Below, in pieces: positions 17,348 to 25,747 of a stretch of DNA of 55,011 nucleotides. A program made the position numbers and the translations under genes. Every line of letters begins with the position of its first letter. Position 1 is the first letter of the stretch. Below the pieces are notes generated by a model, which worked only from the letters and a program-made list of their open reading frames with translations, had not been told where the DNA came from and ran no database searches. This DNA comes from RGIG7213 sp045545665 (lineage in GTDB: Bacteria > Bacillota > Clostridia > Oscillospirales > CAG-272), in NCBI GenBank assembly GCA_045545665.1, contig JAZQBL010000031.1, forward strand, positions 1 to 55,011, given 5' to 3'.

Positions 17348-18790
17348 TCATATTATTTCGGCAAACAAAACAAATGTTTCGGCCGAGGTTATTCTTACGT
17401 TTACAAATTCGCCCGTAAGATCGTTTTTCGATGAAAAGTGGACGAGCTTGTTGCCCGGTGTCCGTGCCGTGTACATACCGGGATCGTTTTTGCTTACGCC
17501 GTCGCAAAGGACGCGGAAGGTCTTGCCGACGAGCGCTTTGTTCTTTTCGTATGCAATACTGTTCTGAAGCTCCAGCAAGCGCGAAAAACGTGCGCTTTTG
17601 ACGTTTTGCGGCACTTGGTCTTCGTATTCAGATGCAGGAGTTCCCGGTCGTTTGGAGTATATAAACGAATATATCATATCGTATTTTGCTTCTTTTATAA
17701 CGGAAAGAGTCTTTTCAAAATCCTCCTCCGTTTCTCCCGGAAAGCCCGTTATTATATCGCTTGTAACGCAGATATCGGGAGTTTTTTCCCTCATATACGA
17801 AAGCAGCTCAAGATATGATGCGGCGGTATAATGGCGGTTCATTCTTTTAAGTATCTCATCGCTTCCCGACTGCAAGGGCAGATGGAAGTGCGGGGCTGCC
17901 TTTTTAAGCGACGCAAGTGTATCTATGAGCCTTTTGCTTGCATCCTTCGGGTGCGACGTCATAAAACGTATGATGAAATCGCCTTCGATCTTGTCGATAT
18001 CGCAAAGAAGCGATGCAAAATCGTACTGCCCCTTGTATTCCTCTATATCCTTACCGTAGGAGTTTACGTTCTGTCCGAGCAGGGTTATCTCGTGACAGCC
18101 GTTTTCGGCAAGCTGTTTTATCTCGGCTAAAATATCCTCTCGGCGGCGGCTTCTTTCTCTGCCGCGCACGTACGGAACGATGCAGTACGTGCAGAAATTG
18201 TTACAGCCGTACATAACGGATACCCACGCCTTGTATTTATGGGCACGCTTGACGGGCAAGCCCTCTGCAAGACTGCCTGCGCCGAAATCGGAATAAAATC
18301 CTCTTTTTCCGCCGTTCAACCTTTTGAAAAGTATCTCCGGCATACGGTAAAGCATCGAGGTACCGAAAAGAAAATCGACGTACGGATAGCTGTGTTTTAT
18401 ATTTTCGCATCTGTGCTGTTGGGATACCATACAGCCGCATATTCCGATGGTGAGGTTTTGATTTTTTTCTTTCAGGTGCTTGAACTGTCCCGTTATCGAA
18501 AGAGCTTTAAGCTCCGCATGCTCACGCACAGCACACGTGTTTACAAGTATAAGATCTGCCTTTTTTTCGTCCTCGGTGAGGGTGTAGCCCATAGCTTCAG
18601 CCATTCCCGAAAGTATCTCGCTGTCCGCCTCGTTTTGCTGACAGCCGTACGTTTTGACGCACGCAAAGACCTCGCGTTTTTCATCCTGCGCTCTTTGTGT
18701 GATGATCTTTTTCACACGTTCGATATACTCGTACTGTGTTTCTATTTCTTCTTTTGAGATCTTTTTTATCTCACTTCTTTTATCTGTCAT
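17348..18790 (-). CDS. miaB: tRNA-2-methylthio-N6-dimethylallyladenosine synthase
   Basis: MiaB is a radical-SAM methylthiotransferase acting on i6A37 of tRNAs. The UPF0004 domain starts with KTYGCQQNEADSE, the radical-SAM cluster motif CxxxCxxC is in GCNNFCTYCIVP, and a TRAM domain closes the protein. The open frame extends to 18904, but the ATG at 18790 has AAAGGA just upstream and gives the usual 480 residues. A promoter is visible at 18828-18855. It heads the run miaB, lipoprotein, papain-fold, beta-helix, glmM. Confidence 0.96.
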   Translation of the reverse strand: MTDKRSEIKKISKEEIETQYEYIERVKKIITQRAQDEKREVFACVKTYGCQQNEADSEILSGMAEAMGYTLTEDEKKADLILVNTCAVREHAELKALSITGQFKHLKEKNQNLTIGICGCMVSQQHRCENIKHSYPYVDFLFGTSMLYRMPEILFKRLNGGKRGFYSDFGAGSLAEGLPVKRAHKYKAWVSVMYGCNNFCTYCIVPYVRGRERSRRREDILAEIKQLAENGCHEITLLGQNVNSYGKDIEEYKGQYDFASLLCDIDKIEGDFIIRFMTSHPKDASKRLIDTLASLKKAAPHFHLPLQSGSDEILKRMNRHYTAASYLELLSYMREKTPDICVTSDIITGFPGETEEDFEKTLSVIKEAKYDMIYSFIYSKRPGTPASEYEDQVPQNVKSARFSRLLELQNSIAYEKNKALVGKTFRVLCDGVSKNDPGMYTARTPGNKLVHFSSKNDLTGEFVNVRITSAETFVLFAEII

Positions 18791-18827
18791 TTGTCCTTTT
18801 TCCGCATATATAGTAATATCTGATTGT

Positions 18828-18855
18828 ATTATAGCATAAATTATATTTATTTCAA
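18828..18855 (-). promoter_or_regulatory. Candidate promoter of the miaB-glmM run
   Basis: Minus strand: TTGAAA (18855-18850), 16-base spacer, TATAAT (18833-18828), about 38 bases before the miaB ATG. It lies inside the longer open frame, which supports the shorter miaB start. Confidence 0.6.
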
Positions 18856-18904
18856 TATTTGTGTCGTAAAATTTACAATTGTAACTATTTACAATATTTT
18901 TCAA

Positions 18905-19035
18905 CCAAGATAGATTATATACCTACGGCGGACACGATCACTTTTTATCCTGCTCCTCATCACACACCCCCAAACGGGGGAGGTGCATCACCGCTTTGCG
19001 GTGATTTTAAAAACACGATATCCCGTAACGCCAAA
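18905..19035. repeat. Intergenic stretch with two short palindromes
   Basis: Contains CCCCCAAACGGGGG-like (18968-18981) and ATCACCGCTTTGCGGTGAT (18989-19007) inverted repeats, reminiscent of the other hairpin elements in the window. No gene seen. Confidence 0.5.
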
Positions 19036-19064
19036 ATCAAAAGAGCCTCGCGAAAGGCTCTTTT
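19036..19064 (-). terminator. Terminator after rlmH
   Basis: Minus-strand stem AAAAGAGCC / GGCTCTTTT with an eight-base loop, followed by a T-rich tail, seven bases after the rlmH stop codon. Confidence 0.85.
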
Positions 19065-19070
19065 ACCGTT

Positions 19071-19553
19071 TTATTTATGATACCCCGTTTGTGATTCTAT
19101 CGTACAGGCACGGTAGATCTGTTCTGCAAGGATAACTCGCATAAGTCTGTGCGGAAAAGTCATATCCGATATGGAAAGACGGAAATGGCAGGCGTTTTTC
19201 ACGCTGTCGGAAAGTCCGTGCGACGATCCTATGATAAACACAGCCTCCGAATATCCGTCGTGCGGAAGACGGCATAAAAGGGATGAAAAGCTCTCGCTTG
19301 ACATCTTTTTACCTTCAACGCACAGCGCTATTTTATAAGAGTCCTTCGGCAGTGCCGAAAGTATCTTTTCGCCTTCTTCCTCAAGCAGTGCCTTTATCTG
19401 TGATGCATTCGGGTCCTCCGGCGGTCTTTTTTCTTTTATTTCAATACTTTTTATCTTGCAATAGCCTTTTATGCGTTTTTCGTATTCCGCTACGGCATCT
19501 GCAAAAAATTTGTCCTTGATATTGCCGACGTGTACGACTGTGATATTTATCAT
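19071..19553 (-). CDS. rlmH: 23S rRNA (pseudouridine-1915-N3) methyltransferase
   Basis: RlmH is a SPOUT-class methyltransferase that modifies pseudouridine 1915 in helix 69 of 23S rRNA. The 160-residue length is right, and the C-terminal trefoil-knot motifs are present: FIIGSSHGLSD, then SISDMTFPHRLMRVILAEQIYRA and the terminal GYHK. The start overlaps the preceding membrane-protein gene by four bases. It is the last gene of the rbfA-to-rlmH run. Confidence 0.95.
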   Translation of the reverse strand: MINITVVHVGNIKDKFFADAVAEYEKRIKGYCKIKSIEIKEKRPPEDPNASQIKALLEEEGEKILSALPKDSYKIALCVEGKKMSSESFSSLLCRLPHDGYSEAVFIIGSSHGLSDSVKNACHFRLSISDMTFPHRLMRVILAEQIYRACTIESQTGYHK

Positions 19554-19990
19554 AATTTGCCCTTCGGAAGGAAGAAAAGCATTATAAAATCAAGTGCAAG
19601 CACTGCCGAAAGCGGTACTATGAAATACACAAGTATTTTTGACTTTTCTTTTCTTTTATTGTATTTTTCGCAAAGCTCCACCCTTTTTTCATAGGGATAT
19701 TTTGACGAAAGCTCGTTCGGCGTAACGGTGCTTTTCGGATCGCCTCTGTTCATTATAAGATACGTGATAAAAAGCACGCCGAGGACTGTAAAAAGCACGT
19801 ATATCGACACGGGAAACAGTGGGAAATAAACACTTTCCGCATATAAAAGTCCCTGGTAAAGAAGCTCGAACAAAACGAACAGTCCGAGCATTATAAGCAG
19901 TTTTTTACCGTTATTCCGCCGTCTTTTTCGTTCGTTCAAAAATGAGTCGTCCTTTACTCTTTTTTGCTTTTTCTTCTTTTTTTTACTCAC
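19550..19990 (-). CDS. Small basic membrane protein, unknown
   Basis: A 146-residue protein. The first 30 residues are extremely basic (eight Lys among the first nine positions after Ser2). Three hydrophobic segments follow at about 31-50, 57-78 and 119-141, with a charged loop (85-117) between the last two. I do not recognise a family. It overlaps pncC by eight bases and rlmH by four, so it is firmly inside the operon. The Lys-rich N terminus could bind RNA or ribosomes or act as a positive-inside anchor; this is speculation. Confidence 0.7.
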   Translation of the reverse strand: MSKKKKKKQKRVKDDSFLNERKRRRNNGKKLLIMLGLFVLFELLYQGLLYAESVYFPLFPVSIYVLFTVLGVLFITYLIMNRGDPKSTVTPNELSSKYPYEKRVELCEKYNKRKEKSKILVYFIVPLSAVLALDFIMLFFLPKGKL

Positions 19991-20459
19991 TTAATTCCTC
20001 CTGCAAAAGGCGGCAAACGCATTTAAGCACCGTATTTCGTACACCCTCTCGTCCGTTTTTATCCGATGCTGAAAGTCTGTACGTTTTCGTTTTTTCCTGT
20101 GTTGAAATTCCGATATAAACAAGTCCTACGGGCTTTTCTTCGCTTCCCCCTCCGGGACCTGCAATACCCGTAACGGATACGGCTATATCGCTTGAAAACA
20201 AAAGCCTTGCGCCCTTTGCCATTTCGTATGCCGTCTGCTTTGAAACGGCACCGTAATTCCGAAGTGTTTTTTCGTCAACGCCCAAAAACTTCTGTTTTGC
20301 ATCGTTTGAGTACGTGACGACGCTTCCGAAAAAGACCTCCGACACACCGGGTATATCCGTAAACGACTTTGCCAGAAGCCCACCCGTACAGCTTTCGGCA
20401 AACGTAAGGGTCATATTTTTGCGTATCAGTATTTTTGCAATATTTTCAAACGGATTCAT
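19983..20459 (-). CDS. pncC: Nicotinamide-nucleotide amidase (CinA C-terminal domain)
   Basis: A stand-alone CinA C-terminal domain of 158 residues. The family deamidates nicotinamide mononucleotide, salvaging it for NAD synthesis. Motifs AESCTGGLLAKSFTDIPG near residue 20 and VTGIAGPGGGSEEKPVGLVYIG near 97-118 are well conserved. The N-terminal MoaB-like domain of full CinA is absent, as in many bacteria. It lies between mnmG and the small membrane protein on the same strand. Confidence 0.93.
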   Translation of the reverse strand: MNPFENIAKILIRKNMTLTFAESCTGGLLAKSFTDIPGVSEVFFGSVVTYSNDAKQKFLGVDEKTLRNYGAVSKQTAYEMAKGARLLFSSDIAVSVTGIAGPGGGSEEKPVGLVYIGISTQEKTKTYRLSASDKNGREGVRNTVLKCVCRLLQEELSE

Positions 20460-20470
20460 TTGCCTCTCCT

Positions 20471-22354
20471 TTATCTTATGCCGAGGTATATAAGAAGCAC
20501 GGATACGTCGGCAGGTGATACGCCGCTTATTCTCGATGCTTCGCCGACCGTGTCGGGACGGAGCTTTGATAATTTCTGCATTGCCTCGATCCTCAGCCCC
20601 TTTATCTTTTCGTAATCTATATCACAGGGAAGCTTTACTCCCTCAAGCCTTCTTGCCGCCTTTACTGCCGAAAGCTGTTTTTTTATGTAGCCTTCGTATT
20701 TTATCTTTACCTCTGCTTCGTACATAACAGCCTCGTCAGTCTCTTCCCTTGTTATATCAAGCATCTCAAGAAGCTTATACGTTATGCCGGGGCGGCGCAA
20801 AAGATCAGCAAGCTTCACCGTGTTTGTAACACGTTCCGTTTCGATACTGTCGGTTATTTCGTCAAGCTTTTCGCACGGACGGATGTTTACCTTTGACGCT
20901 CTTTGGATTTCAGCATCTATCCGCCTTTGCTTTTCCAAAAATTTCGCGTATCTTTCCTCGCTTATAAGTCCGAGCTTGTAGCCGTACGGGGTGAGTCTTT
21001 CGTCGGCGTTATCCTGGCGCAAAAGGAGTCTGTATTCCGAACGTGACGTCATCATTCTGTACGGCTCGTTCGTTCCCTTTACGACAAGGTCGTCTATAAG
21101 CGTTCCTATGTAGCTTTCGTCACGTCTTAATACAAATTCTTCCTTTCCCGAGAGCTTGAGTGCGGCGTTTATTCCCGCAATAAGCCCCTGTGCGGCGGCT
21201 TCCTCGTATCCCGAGGTGCCGTTGAACTGACCTGCACCGTACAGATACGGAATATCCTTGAATTCAAGTGTGTGTTTAAGCTGTGTCGGGTCGATGCAGT
21301 CGTATTCGATGGCGTATGCGTGGCGCATTATCTGTGCGTTTTCAAAGCCTTTGAGTGAATGAAGCATCTGCACCTGAACGTCGGCAGGAAGCGACGAGGA
21401 AAATCCCTGAACGTAAAGCTCCTCCGTTTCAAGCCCCATAGGCTCTACGAAAAGCTGATGACGTTCCTTGTCGGCAAAGCGTACTATCTTATCTTCGATA
21501 CTCGGGCAGTATCTCGGTCCCGTTCCCTTTATCATACCGCCGTAAAGGGGTGAACGGTGGAGGTTTGATTTGATTATCTCGTGCGTTTTTTCATTCGTAT
21601 ACACGATGTGGCACGGTATTTCGGGACGTTCTGCAAGCTCCTCTTTCGTCGTTCTCGATGAAAACGGCACGTCGCTGTCGCTGTGCTGCTCGTCAAGGAT
21701 CGAAAGATCAACACTGCTTTTCAGAACTCTTGCAGGCGTTCCCGTTTTAAATCTCATAAGGCGTATGCCGAGCTTTTCGAGATTTTCCGAAAGTCCGAGC
21801 GACGGAAGCATACCGTCAGGACCCGACTGCACACTGCTTTCACCGATTATGACCTTTCCGCCGAGATACGTGCCCGCGCAGATGATGGCGGCTTTACAGC
21901 GGAAGACGGCGCCGAGCGCCGTAACGACACCGCATATGGCACCGTTGTCAAGCAAAATGTCGCACACCTCCGCTTGGTAAAGCAGAAGATTCTCCGTATT
22001 TTCGAGCGTGTGCTTCATGTACGTGTGGTATTTGGCTCTGTCCGCCTGTATTCTTTTTGAATGTACCGCAGGACCTTTACCGCGGTTAAGCATCCTGTTC
22101 TGGAGCGTTACCATATCCGCCCCTCTGCCCATTTCACCGCCGAGGGCATCAATTTCAAAAACGAGATGCCCCTTGCCCGTACCGCCTATTGACGGATTGC
22201 ACGGCATATTTCCGACGGAATCGAGGTTCATTGTAAACAGTATTACCTTAAATCCCATTCTTGCACAGGCAAGTGCGGCTTCGATTCCCGCATGTCCTGC
22301 GCCCACTACGGCTATATCTGTTTGTCCGAGTTCAAAATTCATAATAAAATCCAT
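20471..22354 (-). CDS. mnmG: tRNA uridine 5-carboxymethylaminomethyl modification enzyme
   Basis: MnmG works with MnmE at the wobble uridine of several tRNAs. The FAD-binding motif VVGAGHAGIEAALA is near residue 17, the family signatures GTYLGG and PQGNxxGxxGY-like YGAGQFNGTSGYEEAAAQG are present, and the C-terminal helical domain ends the protein. The open frame begins at 22399, but the ATG at 22354 follows AAGGG by ten bases; a third ATG at 22342 is also possible. From 22354 it has 627 residues, the usual size. mnmE is not in the window. Confidence 0.96.
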   Translation of the reverse strand: MDFIMNFELGQTDIAVVGAGHAGIEAALACARMGFKVILFTMNLDSVGNMPCNPSIGGTGKGHLVFEIDALGGEMGRGADMVTLQNRMLNRGKGPAVHSKRIQADRAKYHTYMKHTLENTENLLLYQAEVCDILLDNGAICGVVTALGAVFRCKAAIICAGTYLGGKVIIGESSVQSGPDGMLPSLGLSENLEKLGIRLMRFKTGTPARVLKSSVDLSILDEQHSDSDVPFSSRTTKEELAERPEIPCHIVYTNEKTHEIIKSNLHRSPLYGGMIKGTGPRYCPSIEDKIVRFADKERHQLFVEPMGLETEELYVQGFSSSLPADVQVQMLHSLKGFENAQIMRHAYAIEYDCIDPTQLKHTLEFKDIPYLYGAGQFNGTSGYEEAAAQGLIAGINAALKLSGKEEFVLRRDESYIGTLIDDLVVKGTNEPYRMMTSRSEYRLLLRQDNADERLTPYGYKLGLISEERYAKFLEKQRRIDAEIQRASKVNIRPCEKLDEITDSIETERVTNTVKLADLLRRPGITYKLLEMLDITREETDEAVMYEAEVKIKYEGYIKKQLSAVKAARRLEGVKLPCDIDYEKIKGLRIEAMQKLSKLRPDTVGEASRISGVSPADVSVLLIYLGIR

Positions 22355-22420
22355 TCTATTACATCCCTTCAAGCCGGAACTGATTTTCCGGTGCATCAAG
22401 GCGCGAAGGGCAATAAGCTT

Positions 22421-23398
22421 TTATGCCATTTCTTTAAGTGCTTTACTGCACACAGTTACCAATTTTTTTATTGCTTCTTCCATATTCTGTGCCGTAACCG
22501 TACAGCCGGAGGCGCGGATATGTCCGCCGCCGCCGAATACCGCGGCGATCTTCGTACAGTCTACGTTTCTTGTGCGCAGCGAGACCTTGTATTCGTTGTT
22601 TTCCTTCTCCTTTACGGATGCGGCTATTTCAACGCCTTCGATACATCTCGGTATATCGACGATGTTTCCTATATCGTCCCAGGATGCTTCTATACTTTTC
22701 ACAAAAGCATCGTCGGCATACGCTACGGCGATCATTCCTTCGTTGTAAAAAAGCATTCGCTTCGTTACCTCAGCGTTGACAAGGAGGGTCTTCATAGGCG
22801 TTCTTATGTGAAGCATCTCGTCAATATACGGCGTGTCAATGCCGTACTGCATAAGAAACGCCGCAAGTGAGTGCGTTTTTGCCGTCGTGTTCGAATAACG
22901 GAAGCAGCCCGTGTCAGCCGATATCGCACAGTACAAAAACCAGGCGGTATTGTAAGAAAGGTCTTTGCCGTATTTTTCTTTGAAATATATGGCAAGCTCT
23001 GTTATTATTTCGCCGCACGCACTGCTTTGGGGGCTTACGTAATTGTATTTTGCAAAATCAACGCCTGCGGCGTGATGGTCTATTTTTATATCTATACCGC
23101 CGTAAAGGGAGTCAAGGCCTCCTGTCAGGCGCGGTTCTGCTACGTCAACGCTTATTACACATTCTCTTTTTTCCGTGTATCCGATATCCTCGCCGTCTGT
23201 TAAAAACATAAGCCTCTCGGGAACTTTGTCGGTGCAGACGATGTCTGCCGTTTTGTCAAGATCCCAGAGTATTTCACGCAGTGCAAACGCCGAGCCGAGG
23301 GTGTCCCCGTCGGGGTTTATGTGCGTTACTATCGTAAACGAGGAATAATTCAAAATAAGCTCGCCGAGCTGTTCTATGGTGTCAAGCTTGTTCATCAT
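22421..23398 (-). CDS. DHH-family phosphoesterase (NrnA-like)
   Basis: A 325-residue DHH/DHHA1 protein of the NrnA type, which degrades short oligoribonucleotides (nanoRNA) and may dephosphorylate pAp. Motifs: THINPDGDTLGSA near 25, DHH in IKIDHHAAG near 110, and DHHA1 GGGGHIRASGC near 293. It overlaps the 3' end of rbfA by 17 bases. The rbfA-nrnA order is typical of Firmicutes (there often followed by truB). Here it leads to mnmG. Confidence 0.92.
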   Translation of the reverse strand: MMNKLDTIEQLGELILNYSSFTIVTHINPDGDTLGSAFALREILWDLDKTADIVCTDKVPERLMFLTDGEDIGYTEKRECVISVDVAEPRLTGGLDSLYGGIDIKIDHHAAGVDFAKYNYVSPQSSACGEIITELAIYFKEKYGKDLSYNTAWFLYCAISADTGCFRYSNTTAKTHSLAAFLMQYGIDTPYIDEMLHIRTPMKTLLVNAEVTKRMLFYNEGMIAVAYADDAFVKSIEASWDDIGNIVDIPRCIEGVEIAASVKEKENNEYKVSLRTRNVDCTKIAAVFGGGGHIRASGCTVTAQNMEEAIKKLVTVCSKALKEMA

Positions 23399-23756
23399 CG
23401 TTTATTTCTTTCAGTATTTTCGATATCTTTGCGCCGTATTCAACTGACGTGTCGGGAATGAACACAAGGTCGGGCGTTATGCGAAGGTTGAGCGTTTGTG
23501 CAAGCTCACGTCTGATAAAGCCTTTCGCGCTTTCAAGTCCTTTCTTTATCTCTTTTCTTTTCATCTCGGCTTCTTCTTCGTTTGCGTCGTCAAGAAATGA
23601 GAAAAACACCTTTGCATATTTCAAATCGGGGGTTACGTCACACCCCGTGACAGTCGTAAGAGAACCCGAAACGCGGGGGTCTTTTACGTTTCTTATTATT
23701 CTGCAAAGCTCACGTGTCATTTCGTCGTTTATTCGGCGTCTTCTGTAATTCGGCAT
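23382..23756 (-). CDS. rbfA: Ribosome-binding factor A
   Basis: RbfA assists late 30S maturation near the 5' end of 16S rRNA. The short KH-type protein starts MPNYRRRRINDEM and carries the family pattern VKDPRVSG, then DLKYAKVFFS. The open frame begins five codons earlier, but that ATG is inside the ribosome binding site GAAGGG of the ATG at 23756, so the later one is used (124 residues). A strong promoter stands upstream. Neighbours infB and truB, usual elsewhere, are not in the window. Confidence 0.95.
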   Translation of the reverse strand: MPNYRRRRINDEMTRELCRIIRNVKDPRVSGSLTTVTGCDVTPDLKYAKVFFSFLDDANEEEAEMKRKEIKKGLESAKGFIRRELAQTLNLRITPDLVFIPDTSVEYGAKISKILKEINDDEQA

Positions 23757-23794
23757 ATATATTCCCTTCAAATAATTATTATATTCGTCCCTCT

Positions 23795-23823
23795 ATTTTA
23801 CAACATATTCTCGTCTTTGTCAA
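23795..23823 (-). promoter_or_regulatory. Candidate promoter of the rbfA-rlmH run
   Basis: Minus strand: perfect TTGACA (23823-23818), 17-base spacer, TAAAAT (23800-23795), about 39 bases before the rbfA ATG. Confidence 0.7.
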
Positions 23824-23892
23824 TAATTTTTTATACTGTGATTAAAACGAAAGACACGTGCAAATAATACTGAAAAACAAAGGAGATCAAAT

Positions 23893-24345
23893 ATGCAGCT
23901 TACACAAAAAGAAACGATGCTTTTAAAAGACTTGAAGGACGAGGAGATGCTTTGTGCGGATAAATACGCAAAGCATTCGTCGTGCGCTGTCGATCCTCAG
24001 CTCAAAAATCTGTTTTCGATGATAAGCGGAATAGAAAGAGGGCACTATGACACGCTTACCTCAATAGAATCGGGCACCGTGCCTCAGATGTCGGGTTCGT
24101 CTTCAAACAAACCGTCATTCACGGCAACGTACGCAGGAGGAAATACACCCGATAAACAGACGGACGCGTATCTCTGTACAGACCTGCTTGCATCTGAAAA
24201 GCACGCATCCCACCTCTACGACACGTGCGTTTTTGAATTTAACGACGACAATATAAGAAACGTCCTCAACCATATCCAAAAGGAAGAGCAGGAACACGGA
24301 AAAATGCTCTACGACTATATGAAGACGAACGGTATGTATTCGTAA
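23893..24345 (+). CDS. Spore coat protein CotF-family
   Basis: A 150-residue helical, ferritin-like protein of the Coat F family. Two long helical pairs (about 1-60 and 88-148) are separated by a Ser/Pro/Gly-rich linker (64-85). The opening LTQKETMLLKDLKDEEMLCADKY and the later SEKHASHLYDTCVFEF are recognisable. In Bacillus CotF is a coat component; Clostridia have several shorter relatives. It has AAAGGAG before the ATG, stands alone on the plus strand, and is divergent from rbfA. Confidence 0.88.
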   Translation: MQLTQKETMLLKDLKDEEMLCADKYAKHSSCAVDPQLKNLFSMISGIERGHYDTLTSIESGTVPQMSGSSSNKPSFTATYAGGNTPDKQTDAYLCTDLLASEKHASHLYDTCVFEFNDDNIRNVLNHIQKEEQEHGKMLYDYMKTNGMYS

Positions 24346-24364
24346 AATATCTTGCATTTAAAAT

Positions 24365-24480
24365 CGTTTTGCTCCCGCGGCGGGAGCGAAGCCGTCCGCC
24401 CTGCGTATCAAATAAAACAGCGGGGATTTTTTCAATCGGGCGATTCGTGAATCGCCCATACGTTGATTGAAAGACAGGTT
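24365..24480. repeat. Dispersed repeat with two palindromes
   Basis: Contains GCTCCCGCGGCGGGAGC (24371-24387) and GGGCGATTCGTGAATCGCCC (24439-24458) inverted repeats. The first, with its GGGAGCxAxGCC context, resembles the GGGGGCTTGCTCCC-type sequence near 195-220. No gene. Confidence 0.55.
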
Positions 24481-24496
24481 ATTTTCCCGAAAAATC

Positions 24497-24530
24497 AAAA
24501 TGATATCCCGTTAAAAAAGGATATCATTTT
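24497..24530 (-). terminator. Terminator after the transglutaminase-fold gene
   Basis: Stem AAAATGATATCC / GGATATCATTTT, six bases after the stop codon, followed on the minus strand by a short TTTT-rich tail. Confidence 0.85.
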
Positions 24531-24535
24531 TATTT

Positions 24536-25747
24536 TTATTCTTCTTTCAAGGAATAATCCACGTGAATGGAATATGCGTTTACGCCTTCTTTCGGGTGGA
24601 TAAGAGTTGATGTACATTGATATTCGGGGTAAAGCAGTTCAAAATGACGGTAGACGTAATTTTCCACCTCGCTTGAGTCGGGCGTATAATCGCAAAACAC
24701 CTCAATACACTGTTTTTTATACTTTACAAAATTTATAAGCTGTTCGTCGATCAGTTTTTCGGTCATACTCGCATTCGTCGAAATAAGACCTTTGAGATAA
24801 TAATACGTTTCTCCGTCGGTACATTTCGGAATAAGCTCCGATTTTCCCGTATGAGTTGATGCAATAGCATCATCCGACACGTTCATAAACGCGTGCGTTA
24901 TAACTCCGTGGAGCTTATTATCCCCGTACTGTGTGCCGAGGTCGTCCTCATAAAGATCCGTATTATAATACTTATCGTTTATAAGCACCGTACACCAGAC
25001 GGAATCAATGCCTCTCACCTTACCGTACGTAAGATGCGATATTATCCCCGCGCGGTTCAGCAAAAGCTTGAACGCTTTATGATACCCTTCGGCATTCGCC
25101 GCACCTTCAACGAGTGCGCCGTAGGCGTTAGAGCTGTCGGGTGTGATATCCGAACCTGCTTTTTCGCAAACTCCGATAATATAATCGTGTATTGCCGTTT
25201 GTATATCAAGCTCGTCGTCAAGTGACGAAATAAGCGAATTTGACTTTGATATTGCCGCATCAAGTCTCGTGCGCTTCGTCTTCACCTCTTCAACGGTTCC
25301 GAAATAGCACATTTTAAGCTGTGTATACTTTCCGTCTATCAGAGTCTGTCCCGATATCTCTCGGCTTTCGCCGTCGCTGTTCGTTTCCGTATACGAATAA
25401 TCTTCGAGACTGAAGCTTTCAGCGTCTATGTAAAAATATTCGGGAGCATCGGACAGAAGTGCGCCAAGTGCGGCATCAATATCCGTCATTTCCGCCGTAA
25501 GCGGCATTTTTTCCGTCAGCATTTCAAGCTCTTCGGCGGCTTTTTCAACCGTGTCGTAAATATACTGCTGCTTTCTTGTAAGCTTATTATAGTATATTTT
25601 TGCCGTCTTTATAAGGGGCTCGCCTTCAAGCTCCGCCACTGCTTCTGCATAATTACCGCCGTTTTTGACAACGGCGGTAAATACGGTAGCGAAGATTATT
25701 ATCCCGAATAAAACAACAGCGCCTATACGGAATACTTTTTCTTTCAT
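24536..25747 (-). CDS. Membrane-anchored transglutaminase-fold protein lacking catalytic Cys and His
   Basis: A 403-residue protein with one N-terminal membrane anchor (7-27) and a large outside part. Residues about 185-265 match the transglutaminase-like domain of Firmicutes surface proteins. The usual GKAVCEGYAKAF motif reads GAANAEGYHKAF, so Ala219 stands where the nucleophile Cys is expected. The usual HAWN motif reads SVWC, so Ser249 replaces the His. The third residue, Asp264 in YNTD, is kept. It is therefore probably a binding or structural pseudoenzyme. Its ATG overlaps the stop of the glycosidase gene upstream (TAATG), so the two are translated together. Confidence 0.75.
   Translation of the reverse strand: MKEKVFRIGAVVLFGIIIFATVFTAVVKNGGNYAEAVAELEGEPLIKTAKIYYNKLTRKQQYIYDTVEKAAEELEMLTEKMPLTAEMTDIDAALGALLSDAPEYFYIDAESFSLEDYSYTETNSDGESREISGQTLIDGKYTQLKMCYFGTVEEVKTKRTRLDAAISKSNSLISSLDDELDIQTAIHDYIIGVCEKAGSDITPDSSNAYGALVEGAANAEGYHKAFKLLLNRAGIISHLTYGKVRGIDSVWCTVLINDKYYNTDLYEDDLGTQYGDNKLHGVITHAFMNVSDDAIASTHTGKSELIPKCTDGETYYYLKGLISTNASMTEKLIDEQLINFVKYKKQCIEVFCDYTPDSSEVENYVYRHFELLYPEYQCTSTLIHPKEGVNAYSIHVDYSLKEE

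Noticed and set aside
17348..18904. Longer 518-residue form of miaB
   Set aside because: The extra 38 residues are of random composition and overlap the promoter; the ATG at 18790 has a good ribosome binding site.
22008..22870. Plus-strand frames of 246 and 192 residues over mnmG and the DHH gene
   Set aside because: Antisense shadows of conserved genes; no start signals.
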